Below are positions 32,599 to 40,717 of a DNA stretch of 55,421 bases, in pieces. Every line of letters begins with the position of its first letter. The first letter of the stretch is position 1. The DNA comes from Mesorhizobium amorphae (lineage in GTDB: Bacteria; Pseudomonadota; Alphaproteobacteria; Rhizobiales; Rhizobiaceae), in the NCBI GenBank assembly GCA_003240775.1, contig QFNI01000025.1, positions 1-55,421 of the forward strand. Reading direction: 5' to 3'. Both the position numbers and the translations under genes were made by a program. Below the pieces are notes generated by a model. The model was not told where the DNA came from. It searched no databases and saw only the letters and a program-made list of their open reading frames with translations.

Positions 32599-33630
32599 TC
32601 AGCCCTTCGGCGGGTAGGCGTGGGTCCGGCCGTTCGGGTCGGAAACCGTCCAGCCCTCCTCGCCCTTCTCCAGATAACCCGGCCCCACCGGCACCTTGCC
32701 GTGGCCGCCGGGGATGTCGAGCACATAGGTCGGCTGGCACAGGCCCGAGACCGTGCCGCGCAGCGCGCGCAGAAGTGCCTGGCCTTCCTCGATCCCGGTG
32801 CGGAAATGGCTTGTTCCCGGCGCGAGATCGCCCTGGTGGAGGTAATAGGGCTTGATCCGGTTCTCCACGAAGCGCCGCATCAGGGCGGACAGCGTCTGCG
32901 CATCGTCGTTGACGCCGCGCAGCAGCACACTCTGGCTGATCATCGGAATGCCCGCATCCACCAATCGCGCGATCGCCTCGCGAGCGGCCGGGGTGAACTC
33001 GGCCGGGTGGTTGGCGTGCAGGGCCACGAACACCGCGGATCGGAAACGCTTGAGCGCGCCCACCAGCCGCTCGTCCACGCGCGCCGGCTCGACCACCGGA
33101 ACGCGCGTGTGCAGCCGCAGCACCTTCACATGCGCGATCGCGTCGAGCCGCGCGGCGATCTTTTCCAGCCGGCGGGGCGAAAGCAGCATGGGGTCGCCGC
33201 CCGTCACCACCACTTCCCAGATCTCGGGCCGGCTCGCGACATAGGCGAGTGCCGCATCGAGCTCGCCGTCCGTCAGGCTGCCGCGCCCGTCCGGCCCCAC
33301 CATCTCGCGGCGGAAGCAGAAGCGGCAATAGACCGGGCAGACATGGAGCGGCTTGAGCAGAACCCTGTCGGGATAGCGATGCACGATGCCGGGAAGCGGC
33401 GAGTGGGGGTCGTCGCCGATCGGGTCGGCATTCTCCTCGGCGGTTTCCACGAGTTCCGCGGGCGAGGGCACGAACTGGCGTAGAATGCCGGGCTCGACGG
33501 CAAGCTCCGCCATTTCGGGCGTCACCGCCACCGCATAGCGCCGCGCGACTGCCTCCAGCGCGGGCAGTTCCGCGGGATCAACGAGGCCGGCCTCGGCCAA
33601 GGCCTGTGTGCTGCGAAGGGTCTGGTTCAC
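32599..33630 (-). CDS. KamA/EpmB-family radical SAM lysine 2,3-aminomutase
   Basis: 343 residues. The radical-SAM cluster motif CPVYCRFCFRREMVG near residue 100 and a PLP-binding region in the C-terminal third place it in the lysine 2,3-aminomutase family. Length and C-x3-C-x2-C context (CRFCFRR) are closer to EpmB, which makes beta-lysine for modification of elongation factor P, than to catabolic KamA (about 415 residues). epmA and efp are not in the window, so the role is an inference. Start GTG 33630. Convergent with the zincin gene; a repeat lies upstream. Confidence 0.85.
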   Translation of the reverse strand: MNQTLRSTQALAEAGLVDPAELPALEAVARRYAVAVTPEMAELAVEPGILRQFVPSPAELVETAEENADPIGDDPHSPLPGIVHRYPDRVLLKPLHVCPVYCRFCFRREMVGPDGRGSLTDGELDAALAYVASRPEIWEVVVTGGDPMLLSPRRLEKIAARLDAIAHVKVLRLHTRVPVVEPARVDERLVGALKRFRSAVFVALHANHPAEFTPAAREAIARLVDAGIPMISQSVLLRGVNDDAQTLSALMRRFVENRIKPYYLHQGDLAPGTSHFRTGIEEGQALLRALRGTVSGLCQPTYVLDIPGGHGKVPVGPGYLEKGEEGWTVSDPNGRTHAYPPKG

Positions 33631-33678
33631 GGGAGTGGGGCCATCATCCTTCGAAATCGGGAGCCGATGGTCAGGGGT

Positions 33679-33810
33679 GTGCGTGCTTCGAGGCCCGCTT
33701 TGCGCGGGCGCCTCAGCATGAGGGAGGAAAGGCGCCAGCCCAAGACGATCACATCAGAACCCACGATCCTCATGCTGAGGTGCCCGCAAAGCGGGCCTCG
33801 AAGCACGCAC
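33679..33810. repeat. Inverted pair of palindromic GCTTCGAGGC intergenic repeats
   Basis: Arm 33679-33723 (GTGCGTGCTTCGAGGCCCGC, then TTTGCGCGGGCGCCTCAGCA, TGAGG) and arm 33768-33810 are near-perfect reverse complements and each is itself palindromic. The same family occurs at 48075-48115 and, diverged, at 51783-51826 and 51882-51957. The 197-base gap between the KamA-like gene and the DUF1737 gene holds nothing else. Confidence 0.8.
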
Positions 33811-33827
33811 TCCTCTGACCGCGCCCC

Positions 33828-34031
33828 TCAAAGCTCGCCGAGCTTCATCCCCGGCTCGTAGGTGCCCTCGGCTTCCTTCACCACGGCCTGGCCGCAGCGC
33901 ATGGTTCTGGTTTCGGGGTCGAAGGCGTAGGTGGGCGAGCCGTGGAGCACCCAGCCCTTGTTCAGGGCGGCCGTGACCTTGTGGCAGAAGGAGGCGTCGT
34001 CGGGCGCGGTGAGAAGGCGATAAAGCTTCAT
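33828..34031 (-). CDS. DUF1737 small protein
   Basis: 67 residues: MKLYRLLTAPDDASFCHKVT is the typical opening of DUF1737 (short proteins with Y-x-L-L-T-G/A-P and GWxLHGSPTYAFD), here with NKGWVLHGSPTYAFDP. Function unknown; small single-domain cytoplasmic protein. On the same strand as the upstream transglycosylase but separated from it by a strong terminator. Confidence 0.85.
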   Translation of the reverse strand: MKLYRLLTAPDDASFCHKVTAALNKGWVLHGSPTYAFDPETRTMRCGQAVVKEAEGTYEPGMKLGEL

Positions 34032-34048
34032 GCCTCCCCCTTAAACGA

Positions 34049-34078
34049 AAAGCGCCCGGCTGTGAAACCGGGCGCTTT
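34049..34078 (-). terminator. Intrinsic terminator after the lytic transglycosylase gene
   Basis: AAAGCGCCCGG (34049-34059) and CCGGGCGCTTT (34068-34078), an 11-bp stem; minus-strand reading continues TTCGTTT. A shorter AGGC-TTCGC-GCCT hairpin followed by six T lies just upstream (34085-34100), making a tandem terminator. Confidence 0.85.
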
Positions 34079-34101
34079 CCGATGAAAAAAGGCGCGAAGC
34101 C

Positions 34102-34926
34102 TCAGTCGGCGATCTTGGAAGCGAAGAGCGCCAGGGCCTGCTGGTAGACGCCGGCGCGGTTCCAGTCGCGGAACACGCTGTAGTTGGGCTCGCCGGGGCC
34201 ATAGCCTGCGCCGGCCTGCCAGCCATGCGCGCGCAGGAAGTTGGCGGTGGAGGCGAGCACGTCGGCCTTGGACGAGATCAGGTCGCGGCGGCCGTCGCCG
34301 TCGAAGTCGACCGCGTATTTCAGGTAGTTCTTGGCGAGGAACTGGGTCTGGCCGATCTCGCCCGCCCAGGCGCCCTTCATCTGGCCGGGCGACTTGTCGC
34401 CGCGCTGCACGATCTGGAGCGCGGCGTAGAGCTCCTCGGTGAAGAAGTCCGAGCGGCGGCAGTCATAGGAAAGCGTCGCCAGCGAGCGGAAGATGTTCAT
34501 GTTGCCGGAATTGGCGCCGAAGCCCGTTTCCATGCCCCAGATGGCGATGAGAACCTCGGGCTGCACGCCGTAGCGGCTCTCGATGCTGTTCAGGAGACGC
34601 GCGTTGGAGCGCATGATCCCCTTCGCCTTGGAGATGTAGGAGGGCGGCGCGCGGCGCGCCATGAACTGGTCGAGGCTGAGCTTGAAGCTCTTCTGGTTGC
34701 GGTCGAGCTGGATGACCTTCTTGTCGTAGGAGACGCCTTTCAGCGCGGCGTTCAGGGTCGACGCCTTGATGCCGTTGCCCTGGGCTTCGGCCTTGAATTC
34801 CTCGAGCCAGGCGGGAAAGCCCGCGGCGTTGTTTCCGCATGTGGCTGCCTGGGCCGCCGTTCCGCTCAGGGCCACAGCCGCAAAGGCTGCAACAGCCCAC
34901 ATCCGTCCCTTGGCAAGCAATGCCAT
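34102..34926 (-). CDS. Lytic murein transglycosylase (MltB/SLT_2 family)
   Basis: 274 residues. Signal peptide MALLAKGRMWAVAAFAAVALSGTAAQA, cleaved about residue 27. The SLT_2 domain follows: FPAWLEEFKAEAQGNGI, the catalytic glutamate in IWGMETGFGANSGN (about residue 135), then GQMKGAWAGEIGQTQFLAKNYLKYAVDFDGDG with Ca-binding-like DFDGDGRRD. It has no C-terminal peptidoglycan-binding domain, so it is a short periplasmic member. Monocistronic, ended by a tandem terminator. Confidence 0.92.
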   Translation of the reverse strand: MALLAKGRMWAVAAFAAVALSGTAAQAATCGNNAAGFPAWLEEFKAEAQGNGIKASTLNAALKGVSYDKKVIQLDRNQKSFKLSLDQFMARRAPPSYISKAKGIMRSNARLLNSIESRYGVQPEVLIAIWGMETGFGANSGNMNIFRSLATLSYDCRRSDFFTEELYAALQIVQRGDKSPGQMKGAWAGEIGQTQFLAKNYLKYAVDFDGDGRRDLISSKADVLASTANFLRAHGWQAGAGYGPGEPNYSVFRDWNRAGVYQQALALFASKIAD

Positions 34927-35295
34927 CCTCGTCTCCGTCGGTTCTCTTTGGTTCGGAACCGCGCTTGCCGCAGTTCACGATACGCTGGAAAGCAAGCAGG
35001 CATCACGGTTGAAGCCCCGTTAATGCCGGCCTGCGCGGTTCGATTTCGTGCGGCCGGTGTTCGGCCCGAAGCTCGTATGGCTGTACGATCAGACACTTAA
35101 TGTGGCGGAAATAGGCTTCCGCTCTTCTTCGGCCACCGAGGCGAAAGCGTCGGTCCGGGCAGTGGCACATGAAAGCCACACCTCCGCGCAGGCGGCGAAG
35201 CGGGCGGTGTCACGACGCTGTTCAGAAATCGTGGAACAAGCACGGCATATTCCCGTTGCCCGGCCCGCTCCACCCCTTCGCCCCCGGTGCTTTCC
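34927..35295. other. Gene-free divergent region between the transglycosylase and the metallopeptidase
   Basis: 369 bases with promoters expected in both directions. I see no conserved small ORF, RNA gene, repeat or obvious operator in it. Confidence 0.5.
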
Positions 35296-36339
35296 ATGAA
35301 GCTCTTCGCCTGTCCGCATTGCGGCAACCGTATCTATTTCGAGAACACGCGCTGCGTGTTCTGCGGCAACACCGTCGTCTACAAGCCCCAGGCGGGCCGT
35401 TTCGCGCTGCCTCAGCCGGGTGGGCCGTTTCTGTGCACCAATGCGGTCGAAGCCGGCTGCAACTGGGCGGCCGAAGAGGAAGGGAGCTTCTGCCGGGCCT
35501 GCCGCCTCAACTCCACCATTCCCAACCTGTCGGTGAAGGGCAACAGGGAGCGCTGGGCGCAGCTCGAGGAGGCCAAGCGGCGCTTGGTCTACCAGCTCTT
35601 GGGCTTCGGTCTCGAGGTGAAGCCCAAGGCGAACCTAGATGAGGAAGACGGCATCGCCTTCGACTTCCTCAACGACCCGCCGGCCGACGCCGGCCCCCGC
35701 GTGCTCACCGGCCACGAGCACGGGCTGATCACGCTGAACGCGGGCGAGGCCGATCCCCTGCGCCGCGAGAAGATGCGGCTCGAGATGAACGAGCGCTACC
35801 GCACGCTGCTCGGCCATTTCCGCCACGAGATCGGCCACTACTACTGGGACCGCCTGGTGCGCGACGACCCGCAATGGCTCGCCCGCTCGCGCGAGACCTT
35901 CGGCGACGAGACGCAGGACTACAACGCAGCCCTCCAGCGCAACTACGAGGAAGGCCCGCCCCACGACTGGCAGGAGCGCCACATCTCCACCTATGCCTCG
36001 TCCCACCCCTGGGAGGATTTCGCCGAGACCTGGGCGCACTACCTCCACATCACCGACACGCTGGAGATGGCCGACGCGCTGGCGCTCGACCCCTCGCGGC
36101 TCGACGCGGCCCTGCCGCCTGCCATCGAGGAGGCGGCTTCGGCCGCGCCCGACAAGGCCGCGCAGTCGCAGCAGCGCTTCGACCGCATGCTGGCAGACTG
36201 GCTCGCACTGTCGGAAGCCACCAACGCGCTCAACCGCTGCATGGGCCTGCCCGATGTCTATCCCTTCGTGATCGCGCCCGTGACCGGCGAGAAGCTCCGC
36301 TTCATCCACGAGCTGCTCGAAGCCAAGGGCCACGGCTAA
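35296..36339 (+). CDS. Putative zinc-binding metallopeptidase with N-terminal zinc ribbon
   Basis: 347 residues. Two CxxC pairs at the N-terminus (CPHCGN and CVFCGN, residues 5-23) and a further C-pair (CRACRL) form zinc-ribbon modules; the catalytic motif FRHEIGHYYWDRLV near residue 178 is HExxH. This matches the putative zinc-binding metallopeptidase family (PF15887 with a PF10005 zinc ribbon). Conserved YEEGPPHDWQERHISTYASSHPWEDFAETWAHYLHI follows with further potential ligands. Function unknown. ATG 35296 preferred over 35287. Confidence 0.9.
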   Translation: MKLFACPHCGNRIYFENTRCVFCGNTVVYKPQAGRFALPQPGGPFLCTNAVEAGCNWAAEEEGSFCRACRLNSTIPNLSVKGNRERWAQLEEAKRRLVYQLLGFGLEVKPKANLDEEDGIAFDFLNDPPADAGPRVLTGHEHGLITLNAGEADPLRREKMRLEMNERYRTLLGHFRHEIGHYYWDRLVRDDPQWLARSRETFGDETQDYNAALQRNYEEGPPHDWQERHISTYASSHPWEDFAETWAHYLHITDTLEMADALALDPSRLDAALPPAIEEAASAAPDKAAQSQQRFDRMLADWLALSEATNALNRCMGLPDVYPFVIAPVTGEKLRFIHELLEAKGHG

Positions 36340-36399
36340 CCCGCCCTTAAGGCCGCCTGTCCCATGGTGGGGCGGGCTTGCAAGGGCGGAGACGTGGGA

Positions 36400-37350
36400 A
36401 TGGAAAATGGGGCCGAGGCCTTTGAGCGCTGGCTGGGCTCCGCCAGCCCGCGGCCTACCGTGCTCCGCATCTTCTTCGGCACGCTTCTGATCGCCGTCTG
36501 CTGGCTTGCCGCAACCGTCGCGGTGATCGCGGCCGGGGCATTCGCCTATCTCCTCTGGCTCCAGCCCGCTCCAGAAGCCTTCGATGTCGGCGGCTTCCTC
36601 GCCGGTTTCCTGCCGACGCCGCTCGGGGTCCTGGCGCAGCTCGGCACGTTTGGGGGCATCTGGGCGGGCACATGGCTCGCCATGCGCTTCCTGAACCGCG
36701 AGCCGCTGCGCGCGCTCTACGGCCTCAGCCGCCGCATCCAGTGGAACGCCTTCGGCAAGGCGTTTCTCGCCATCCTCATTGCCGGCATCCCCACCGAGAT
36801 CGTGCTTTACGCGATGCAGCCGGGGATCGAGCGGGGCCCGATTCTCTTCTCCACCTGGCTCGTCTTTCTCCTGCCGCTCTTGTTTCTGGCCTTCGTCCAG
36901 ACCTCGTCGGAGGAGCTGTTGTTTCGCGGCTATTTCATGCGCTCGCTCGGCGCCCGCTTCCGGAGCCCGATCGTCTGGGCGGTGCTGCCGGGCCTTCTCT
37001 TCACCTTCATGCACTTCAACCCTTCGGCCGCACCCCTCGTGAATCTCGCGACGCTTTTATCCATCGCACTGTTCACGGTGATGGCCACGATCCTGGTCTG
37101 GCAGACCGGCAATCTGGGGGCCGCGATGGGCGCCCATCTCGCCAACAACTTCTCGGGCTTCGCTTTGATCGCGCACGAGAACTCGCTGAGCAGCCTCGCA
37201 CTCTTCCACGGGCTGAAGCTCGAAGAGCTTGCCTGGACGCCCGCGCTCACCGCCCGCATCGTGGCGCTGACCGCGTTCGGCTGCGCCCTGACCCTCCTTT
37301 TCCTCTTGCATCCCCGCTCGCCGCTGAGGCTGGAAGCCGACAGCGGTTGA
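36400..37350 (+). CDS. CPBP-family intramembrane glutamic endopeptidase (Abi/CAAX protease type)
   Basis: 316 residues, about eight membrane helices. The CPBP motifs are present: EELLFRGYFMRSLGARF (EE-x3-R, about residue 180), FTFMHFNP with the second-motif histidine, and GAHLANNF with the third histidine/asparagine. Bacterial members process small peptides or act in immunity to bacteriocins; no substrate is evident here. ATG 36400 is preceded by GGCGGAG. It follows the metallopeptidase by 60 bases, probably in one unit. Confidence 0.88.
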   Translation: MENGAEAFERWLGSASPRPTVLRIFFGTLLIAVCWLAATVAVIAAGAFAYLLWLQPAPEAFDVGGFLAGFLPTPLGVLAQLGTFGGIWAGTWLAMRFLNREPLRALYGLSRRIQWNAFGKAFLAILIAGIPTEIVLYAMQPGIERGPILFSTWLVFLLPLLFLAFVQTSSEELLFRGYFMRSLGARFRSPIVWAVLPGLLFTFMHFNPSAAPLVNLATLLSIALFTVMATILVWQTGNLGAAMGAHLANNFSGFALIAHENSLSSLALFHGLKLEELAWTPALTARIVALTAFGCALTLLFLLHPRSPLRLEADSG

Positions 37351-37562
37351 CTTTCGGCCGGTTTTCCTGTTGAGAACCGGCAAAATCCACGCGACGAGCC
37401 TCGTTTGCTCCGAGCCGCCGACCGGGACGCTATCGCGCGATCCCGGAGGTCAACACCCGGCAGCGCTGTGCGCCCCCGGGTGCTTTTCGGCTTTGGGCTT
37501 GCGCTCCCGCCGCGTGGACACGACCTCTCGGGCCTCCACCATCGCCCGATCAAAGGAACCGG

Positions 37563-39134
37563 ATGTTCGAATCCCTCCAGGAGCGTCTTGGCTCCATCCT
37601 CGACAACCTCACCGGCCGCGGTGCGCTGTCGGACGCCGATGTGGCGGCGGCACTCCGCGAGGTGCGCCGCGCGCTTCTCGAGGCCGACGTGGCGCTGGAA
37701 GTCGTGCGCACCTTCACCGACCGCGTGCGCGAGAAAGCCGTGGGCGCGACCGTGCTCAAGTCGATCAAGCCCGGCCAGATGGTGGTCAAGATCGTCCATG
37801 ACGAGCTGGTCGCGATCCTGGGCGAGACGAGCGAGACGATCGACCTGAACGCGCCCGCCCCGGTCGTGGTCATGAATGTGGGCCTCCAGGGCTCGGGCAA
37901 GACGACCACCACCGGCAAGATCGCGCGCAGGCTGTCCGACCGCCAGGGCCGCAAGGTCCTGATGGCGTCGCTCGACACCCGCCGCCCCGCCGCCCAGGAG
38001 CAGCTTCGGCAGTTGGGCGAGCAGGTGAGCGTCGCGACACTGCCCATCGTCGCCGGACAGTCGCCCGTCGAGATCGCGCGCCGCGCGGTGCAGGCGGCCA
38101 AGCTCGGCGGCTATGACGTGGTGATGCTGGACACCGCCGGCCGCACCCATATCGACGAGCCCTTGATGGCCGAGATGGCCGAGATCAAGCGGGCCGCGAA
38201 CCCCCACGAGATCCTGCTCGTCGCGGACGCGCTCACCGGCCAGGATGCGGTGAACCTCGCGCGCAACTTCAACGAGCGCGTCGGCCTCACCGGCATCGTG
38301 CTCACCCGCATGGACGGCGACGGGCGCGGCGGTGCGGCCCTTTCCGTGCGCGCCGTCACCGGCAAGCCGATCAAGCTGATCGGCACCGGTGAGAAGATGG
38401 ACGCGCTGGAGGAGTTCCACCCCAAGCGCATCGCCGATCGCATCCTGGGCATGGGCGACATCGTCAGCCTCGTGGAGCGCGCGGCCGAGACGATCGACGC
38501 GGAAAAAGCCGCCCAGATCGCCAAGAAGATGCAGGCCGGCCAGTTCGACCTGAACGACCTCGCCGACCAGCTTCGCCAGATGCAGAAGATGGGGGGCCTG
38601 GGCGGCATCATGGGAATGCTGCCCGGCATGGGCAAGATGCAGGACCAGATGGCTTCCGCCGGCTTCGACGACAAGGCGTTCAACCAGCAGCTCGCCATCA
38701 TCTCGTCCATGACCAAGGCCGAGCGCGCCAACCCGGATATCCTCAAGCATTCGCGCAAGAAGCGGATCGCGGCCGGCTCGGGCACCGATGCGGCCGCGAT
38801 CAACAAGCTGCTGAAAATGCACCGCCAGATGGCCGACATGATGAAGGCCATGGGCGGTAAGGGCAAAGGCGGCGGCATGATGCGCGGCTTGATGGGCGGC
38901 ATGGCGCAGAAGATGGGGCTCGGTGGCCTGGGCGGCATGATGGGCGGCGGCATGCCCGACCTTTCCAAGATGGACCCCAAGCAGCTCGAAGCGCTTCAGA
39001 AGCAGGCGGAAGCAGCCGGCTTCGGCAAGGGCGGGCTGCCCCCCGGCGGGTTTCCGGGCGGCGGCCTGCCCGGCATGGGCGGCATGAAGCTTCCGGGGCT
39101 CGGCGGCCTTCCCGGCCTGCCGCGCAAGAAGTGA
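37563..39134 (+). CDS. ffh: Signal recognition particle protein Ffh
   Basis: 523 residues. SRP54-type GTPase targeting membrane proteins with 4.5S RNA and FtsY. N domain, G domain with GLQGSGKTTTTGK (about residue 107), DTAGRTH, TRMDGDGRGGAALS and TGEKMDALEEFHP, then the methionine-rich M domain (GGIMGMLPGMGKM, KHSRKKRIAAGSG RNA-binding helix). It ends in an unusually Gly/Met/Pro-rich tail of about 90 residues, common in alphaproteobacteria. Upstream 212 bases lack genes; an AACCGG hairpin at about 37358-37380 probably ends the CPBP transcript. Confidence 0.96.
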   Translation: MFESLQERLGSILDNLTGRGALSDADVAAALREVRRALLEADVALEVVRTFTDRVREKAVGATVLKSIKPGQMVVKIVHDELVAILGETSETIDLNAPAPVVVMNVGLQGSGKTTTTGKIARRLSDRQGRKVLMASLDTRRPAAQEQLRQLGEQVSVATLPIVAGQSPVEIARRAVQAAKLGGYDVVMLDTAGRTHIDEPLMAEMAEIKRAANPHEILLVADALTGQDAVNLARNFNERVGLTGIVLTRMDGDGRGGAALSVRAVTGKPIKLIGTGEKMDALEEFHPKRIADRILGMGDIVSLVERAAETIDAEKAAQIAKKMQAGQFDLNDLADQLRQMQKMGGLGGIMGMLPGMGKMQDQMASAGFDDKAFNQQLAIISSMTKAERANPDILKHSRKKRIAAGSGTDAAAINKLLKMHRQMADMMKAMGGKGKGGGMMRGLMGGMAQKMGLGGLGGMMGGGMPDLSKMDPKQLEALQKQAEAAGFGKGGLPPGGFPGGGLPGMGGMKLPGLGGLPGLPRKK

Positions 39135-39142
39135 GGGGTGCC

Positions 39143-39535
39143 GTGACCGAAGCCGATCCCCTGGCCCTTCTGCGCCACTACCGCGTTTCGATCGACAACA
39201 TCGATGCGGCCCTCGTCCACATGCTGGCCGAGCGCTTTCGCTGCACACAGGCCGTCGGCCGGCTGAAGGCAGAGCACGGCCTGCCGCCCGCCGACCCGAA
39301 CCGCGAGCGCGACCAGATCGCGCGCCTCAGGCGGCTCGCCGACGATGCGCATCTCGACCCCGATTTCGCGGAGAAGTTCCTGAACTTCATCATCCGCGAG
39401 GTGATCCGCCACCACACGGCGATCGCGGCCGGCGCCTCGGGTTTCGCGCCCGACCCAGCCAACCCCGAAAGCGACGGGCTCGACGGCAATCCCGTCCTGG
39501 GCTCGAGCGACCGAATGCCCAGCCAGCTGGGCTGA
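39143..39535 (+). CDS. Chorismate mutase (AroQ type)
   Basis: 130 residues. All-helical AroQ domain that converts chorismate to prephenate: YRVSIDNIDAALVHMLAERFRCTQAVGRLKAEHGLPPADPNRERDQIARL region shows the conserved R near residue 14, D-x-x-D, and the K in RLKAEHGL. The start is GTG 39143 (RBS GAGGGG), though GTG 39131 overlapping the ffh stop is possible. The ffh-chorismate mutase-rpsP order is conserved in alphaproteobacteria. Confidence 0.92.
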   Translation: MTEADPLALLRHYRVSIDNIDAALVHMLAERFRCTQAVGRLKAEHGLPPADPNRERDQIARLRRLADDAHLDPDFAEKFLNFIIREVIRHHTAIAAGASGFAPDPANPESDGLDGNPVLGSSDRMPSQLG

Positions 39536-39572
39536 ACCTCATCCATCCATCAGAGACTTACGGAGAAAACAC

Positions 39573-39941
39573 ATGTCCCTGAAGATCCGGCTCGCGCGTG
39601 CGGGCTCCAAGAAGCGCCCCTACTACCACATCGTGATCGCCGACGTGCGCTCCCCGCGCGACGGCCGCTTCATCGAGACGGTCGGTGCGTGGAACCCCCT
39701 GCTGCCCAAGGACGGCGGCGAGCGCGTGAAGCTCGACGCCGAGCGCATCCAGCATTGGATGGGCAACGGCGCTCTTCCGACCGACCGCGTGGCGCGCTTC
39801 CTGGACGAAGCCGGCATCACCAAGCGTGAAGCCCGCAACAACCCGGAAAAGGCCAAGCCCGGCAAGAAGGCCCAGGAACGCCAGGCCGCCATGGAAAAGG
39901 CGCTCGCCGACGCCGCTGCCGCCACCGCGCCCGCAGCCTGA
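39573..39941 (+). CDS. rpsP: 30S ribosomal protein S16
   Basis: 122 residues: SLKIRLARAGSKKRPYYHIV is the family start, followed by DGRFIETVGAWNPLLPKDG and a Lys/Ala-rich C-terminal extension typical of alphaproteobacteria. It assembles into the 30S body. A strong terminator 22 bases downstream ends the unit; rimM, trmD and rplS, which normally follow, are absent from this window. Confidence 0.97.
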   Translation: MSLKIRLARAGSKKRPYYHIVIADVRSPRDGRFIETVGAWNPLLPKDGGERVKLDAERIQHWMGNGALPTDRVARFLDEAGITKREARNNPEKAKPGKKAQERQAAMEKALADAAAATAPAA

Positions 39942-39963
39942 TCTGCGGGGAAAGACCCATGCG

Positions 39964-39989
39964 AAAGGCGGGCCGAGGCCCGCCTTTTT
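39964..39989 (+). terminator. Intrinsic terminator after rpsP
   Basis: AAAGGCGGGCC (39964-39974) pairs with GGCCCGCCTTT (39977-39987), followed by TTCG: stem of 11 bp with a run of five T. Confidence 0.9.
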
Positions 39990-40021
39990 CGTTTGCAGGA
40001 GTGCGAGATGGCCGTGGAGCT

Positions 40022-40618
40022 TCAGCTCCCGATCTCGACCTCATCGATCGCGAAGCTGCCGGCTCCGACCGCCGAGCGACCATCGACTGCTGCGATGACC
40101 CTCTCGATCCCCTCGGTGGTGAAGCCGCCGAAAAGCTCGATCAGCAGCACATCCTCATCCGCAAGGCCGGCTGCTATCCTTGCTGCCGCGTCCTCGTCCG
40201 GCACCGGAATCACGGGCGTGGGAATGGTATCGGGCGTCATGACGAACCGGTCCGCATCGGGGTTCGCACCGGGTTCGAGGAGGATAAAGGCCTGCTTGGT
40301 CTCCTTGCCCTCGTTGAAGGCCTGGTTGAAGCGCGCCGCCGCCCCGAGCGACTCGATGCCGAAGGTTGCCGAACTGACCCTCGCGCGCGTGCCGAGCGCC
40401 TTTTTGGCCCGGCTGCGCCAGACCGGCGAAACTCCGCCGCACAGCTCCACGAGGCGGGCTCCTGCGTCGGCGAGTTCAGCGGCAATCGCCACGGCTTCAG
40501 CGGAATTGGAGACGGCGACGATCGTCGTCCGGCCAGCCGGACTTTGCCGCACGACCCGGTCCCGTCTCGGATCGGCGTCGGGGGCCTCGAAGATCAAGGC
40601 TCGGTCATAGGGGATCAT
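40022..40618 (-). CDS. Internally duplicated DUF6506-like protein
   Basis: 198 residues of unknown function. Two similar halves are visible: half 1 has RALIFEAPDADPRRDRVV and AAELADAGARLVELCGG; half 2 has QAFILLEPGANPDADRFV and AAGLADEDVLLIELFGG. Each resembles the short DUF6506 family from memory, so this looks like a tandem two-repeat version. No signal peptide, membrane helix or known catalytic motif. It is divergent from a LysR regulator across 99 bases, so it is probably that regulator's target, and it sits where rimM would be expected after rpsP. Confidence 0.6.
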   Translation of the reverse strand: MIPYDRALIFEAPDADPRRDRVVRQSPAGRTTIVAVSNSAEAVAIAAELADAGARLVELCGGVSPVWRSRAKKALGTRARVSSATFGIESLGAAARFNQAFNEGKETKQAFILLEPGANPDADRFVMTPDTIPTPVIPVPDEDAAARIAAGLADEDVLLIELFGGFTTEGIERVIAAVDGRSAVGAGSFAIDEVEIGS

Positions 40619-40717
40619 CTGATTTTTTCCTGTTCCAGACGGTCCCACGAGTTTGGTGATCCTTCTTGCTTCCCGTAAGTGATGAAAACCCGCTCGAAGT
40701 GATCGGAGAAACAGATC

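Noticed and set aside
33679..33810. Possible CRISPR array from repeated palindromes
   Set aside because: Only two inverted copies with one spacer; no regular direct repeats and no cas genes.
34927..35295. Possible small gene in the 369-base divergent gap
   Set aside because: Short frames present lack ribosome sites and any recognisable protein features.
36400..37350. CPBP protease plus the neighbouring metallopeptidase as an anti-phage abortive system
   Set aside because: No toxin, effector or defence neighbours; both genes lie among housekeeping genes and the CPBP family is broad.
37351..37562. Possible 4.5S RNA or other small RNA gene next to ffh
   Set aside because: The conserved GGAAGCAGCC-type SRP RNA core is absent; only a terminator-like AACCGG hairpin is seen.
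36930..39248. 772-codon open frame on minus
   Set aside because: Antisense to ffh and the CPBP gene; composition is that of a shadow frame.
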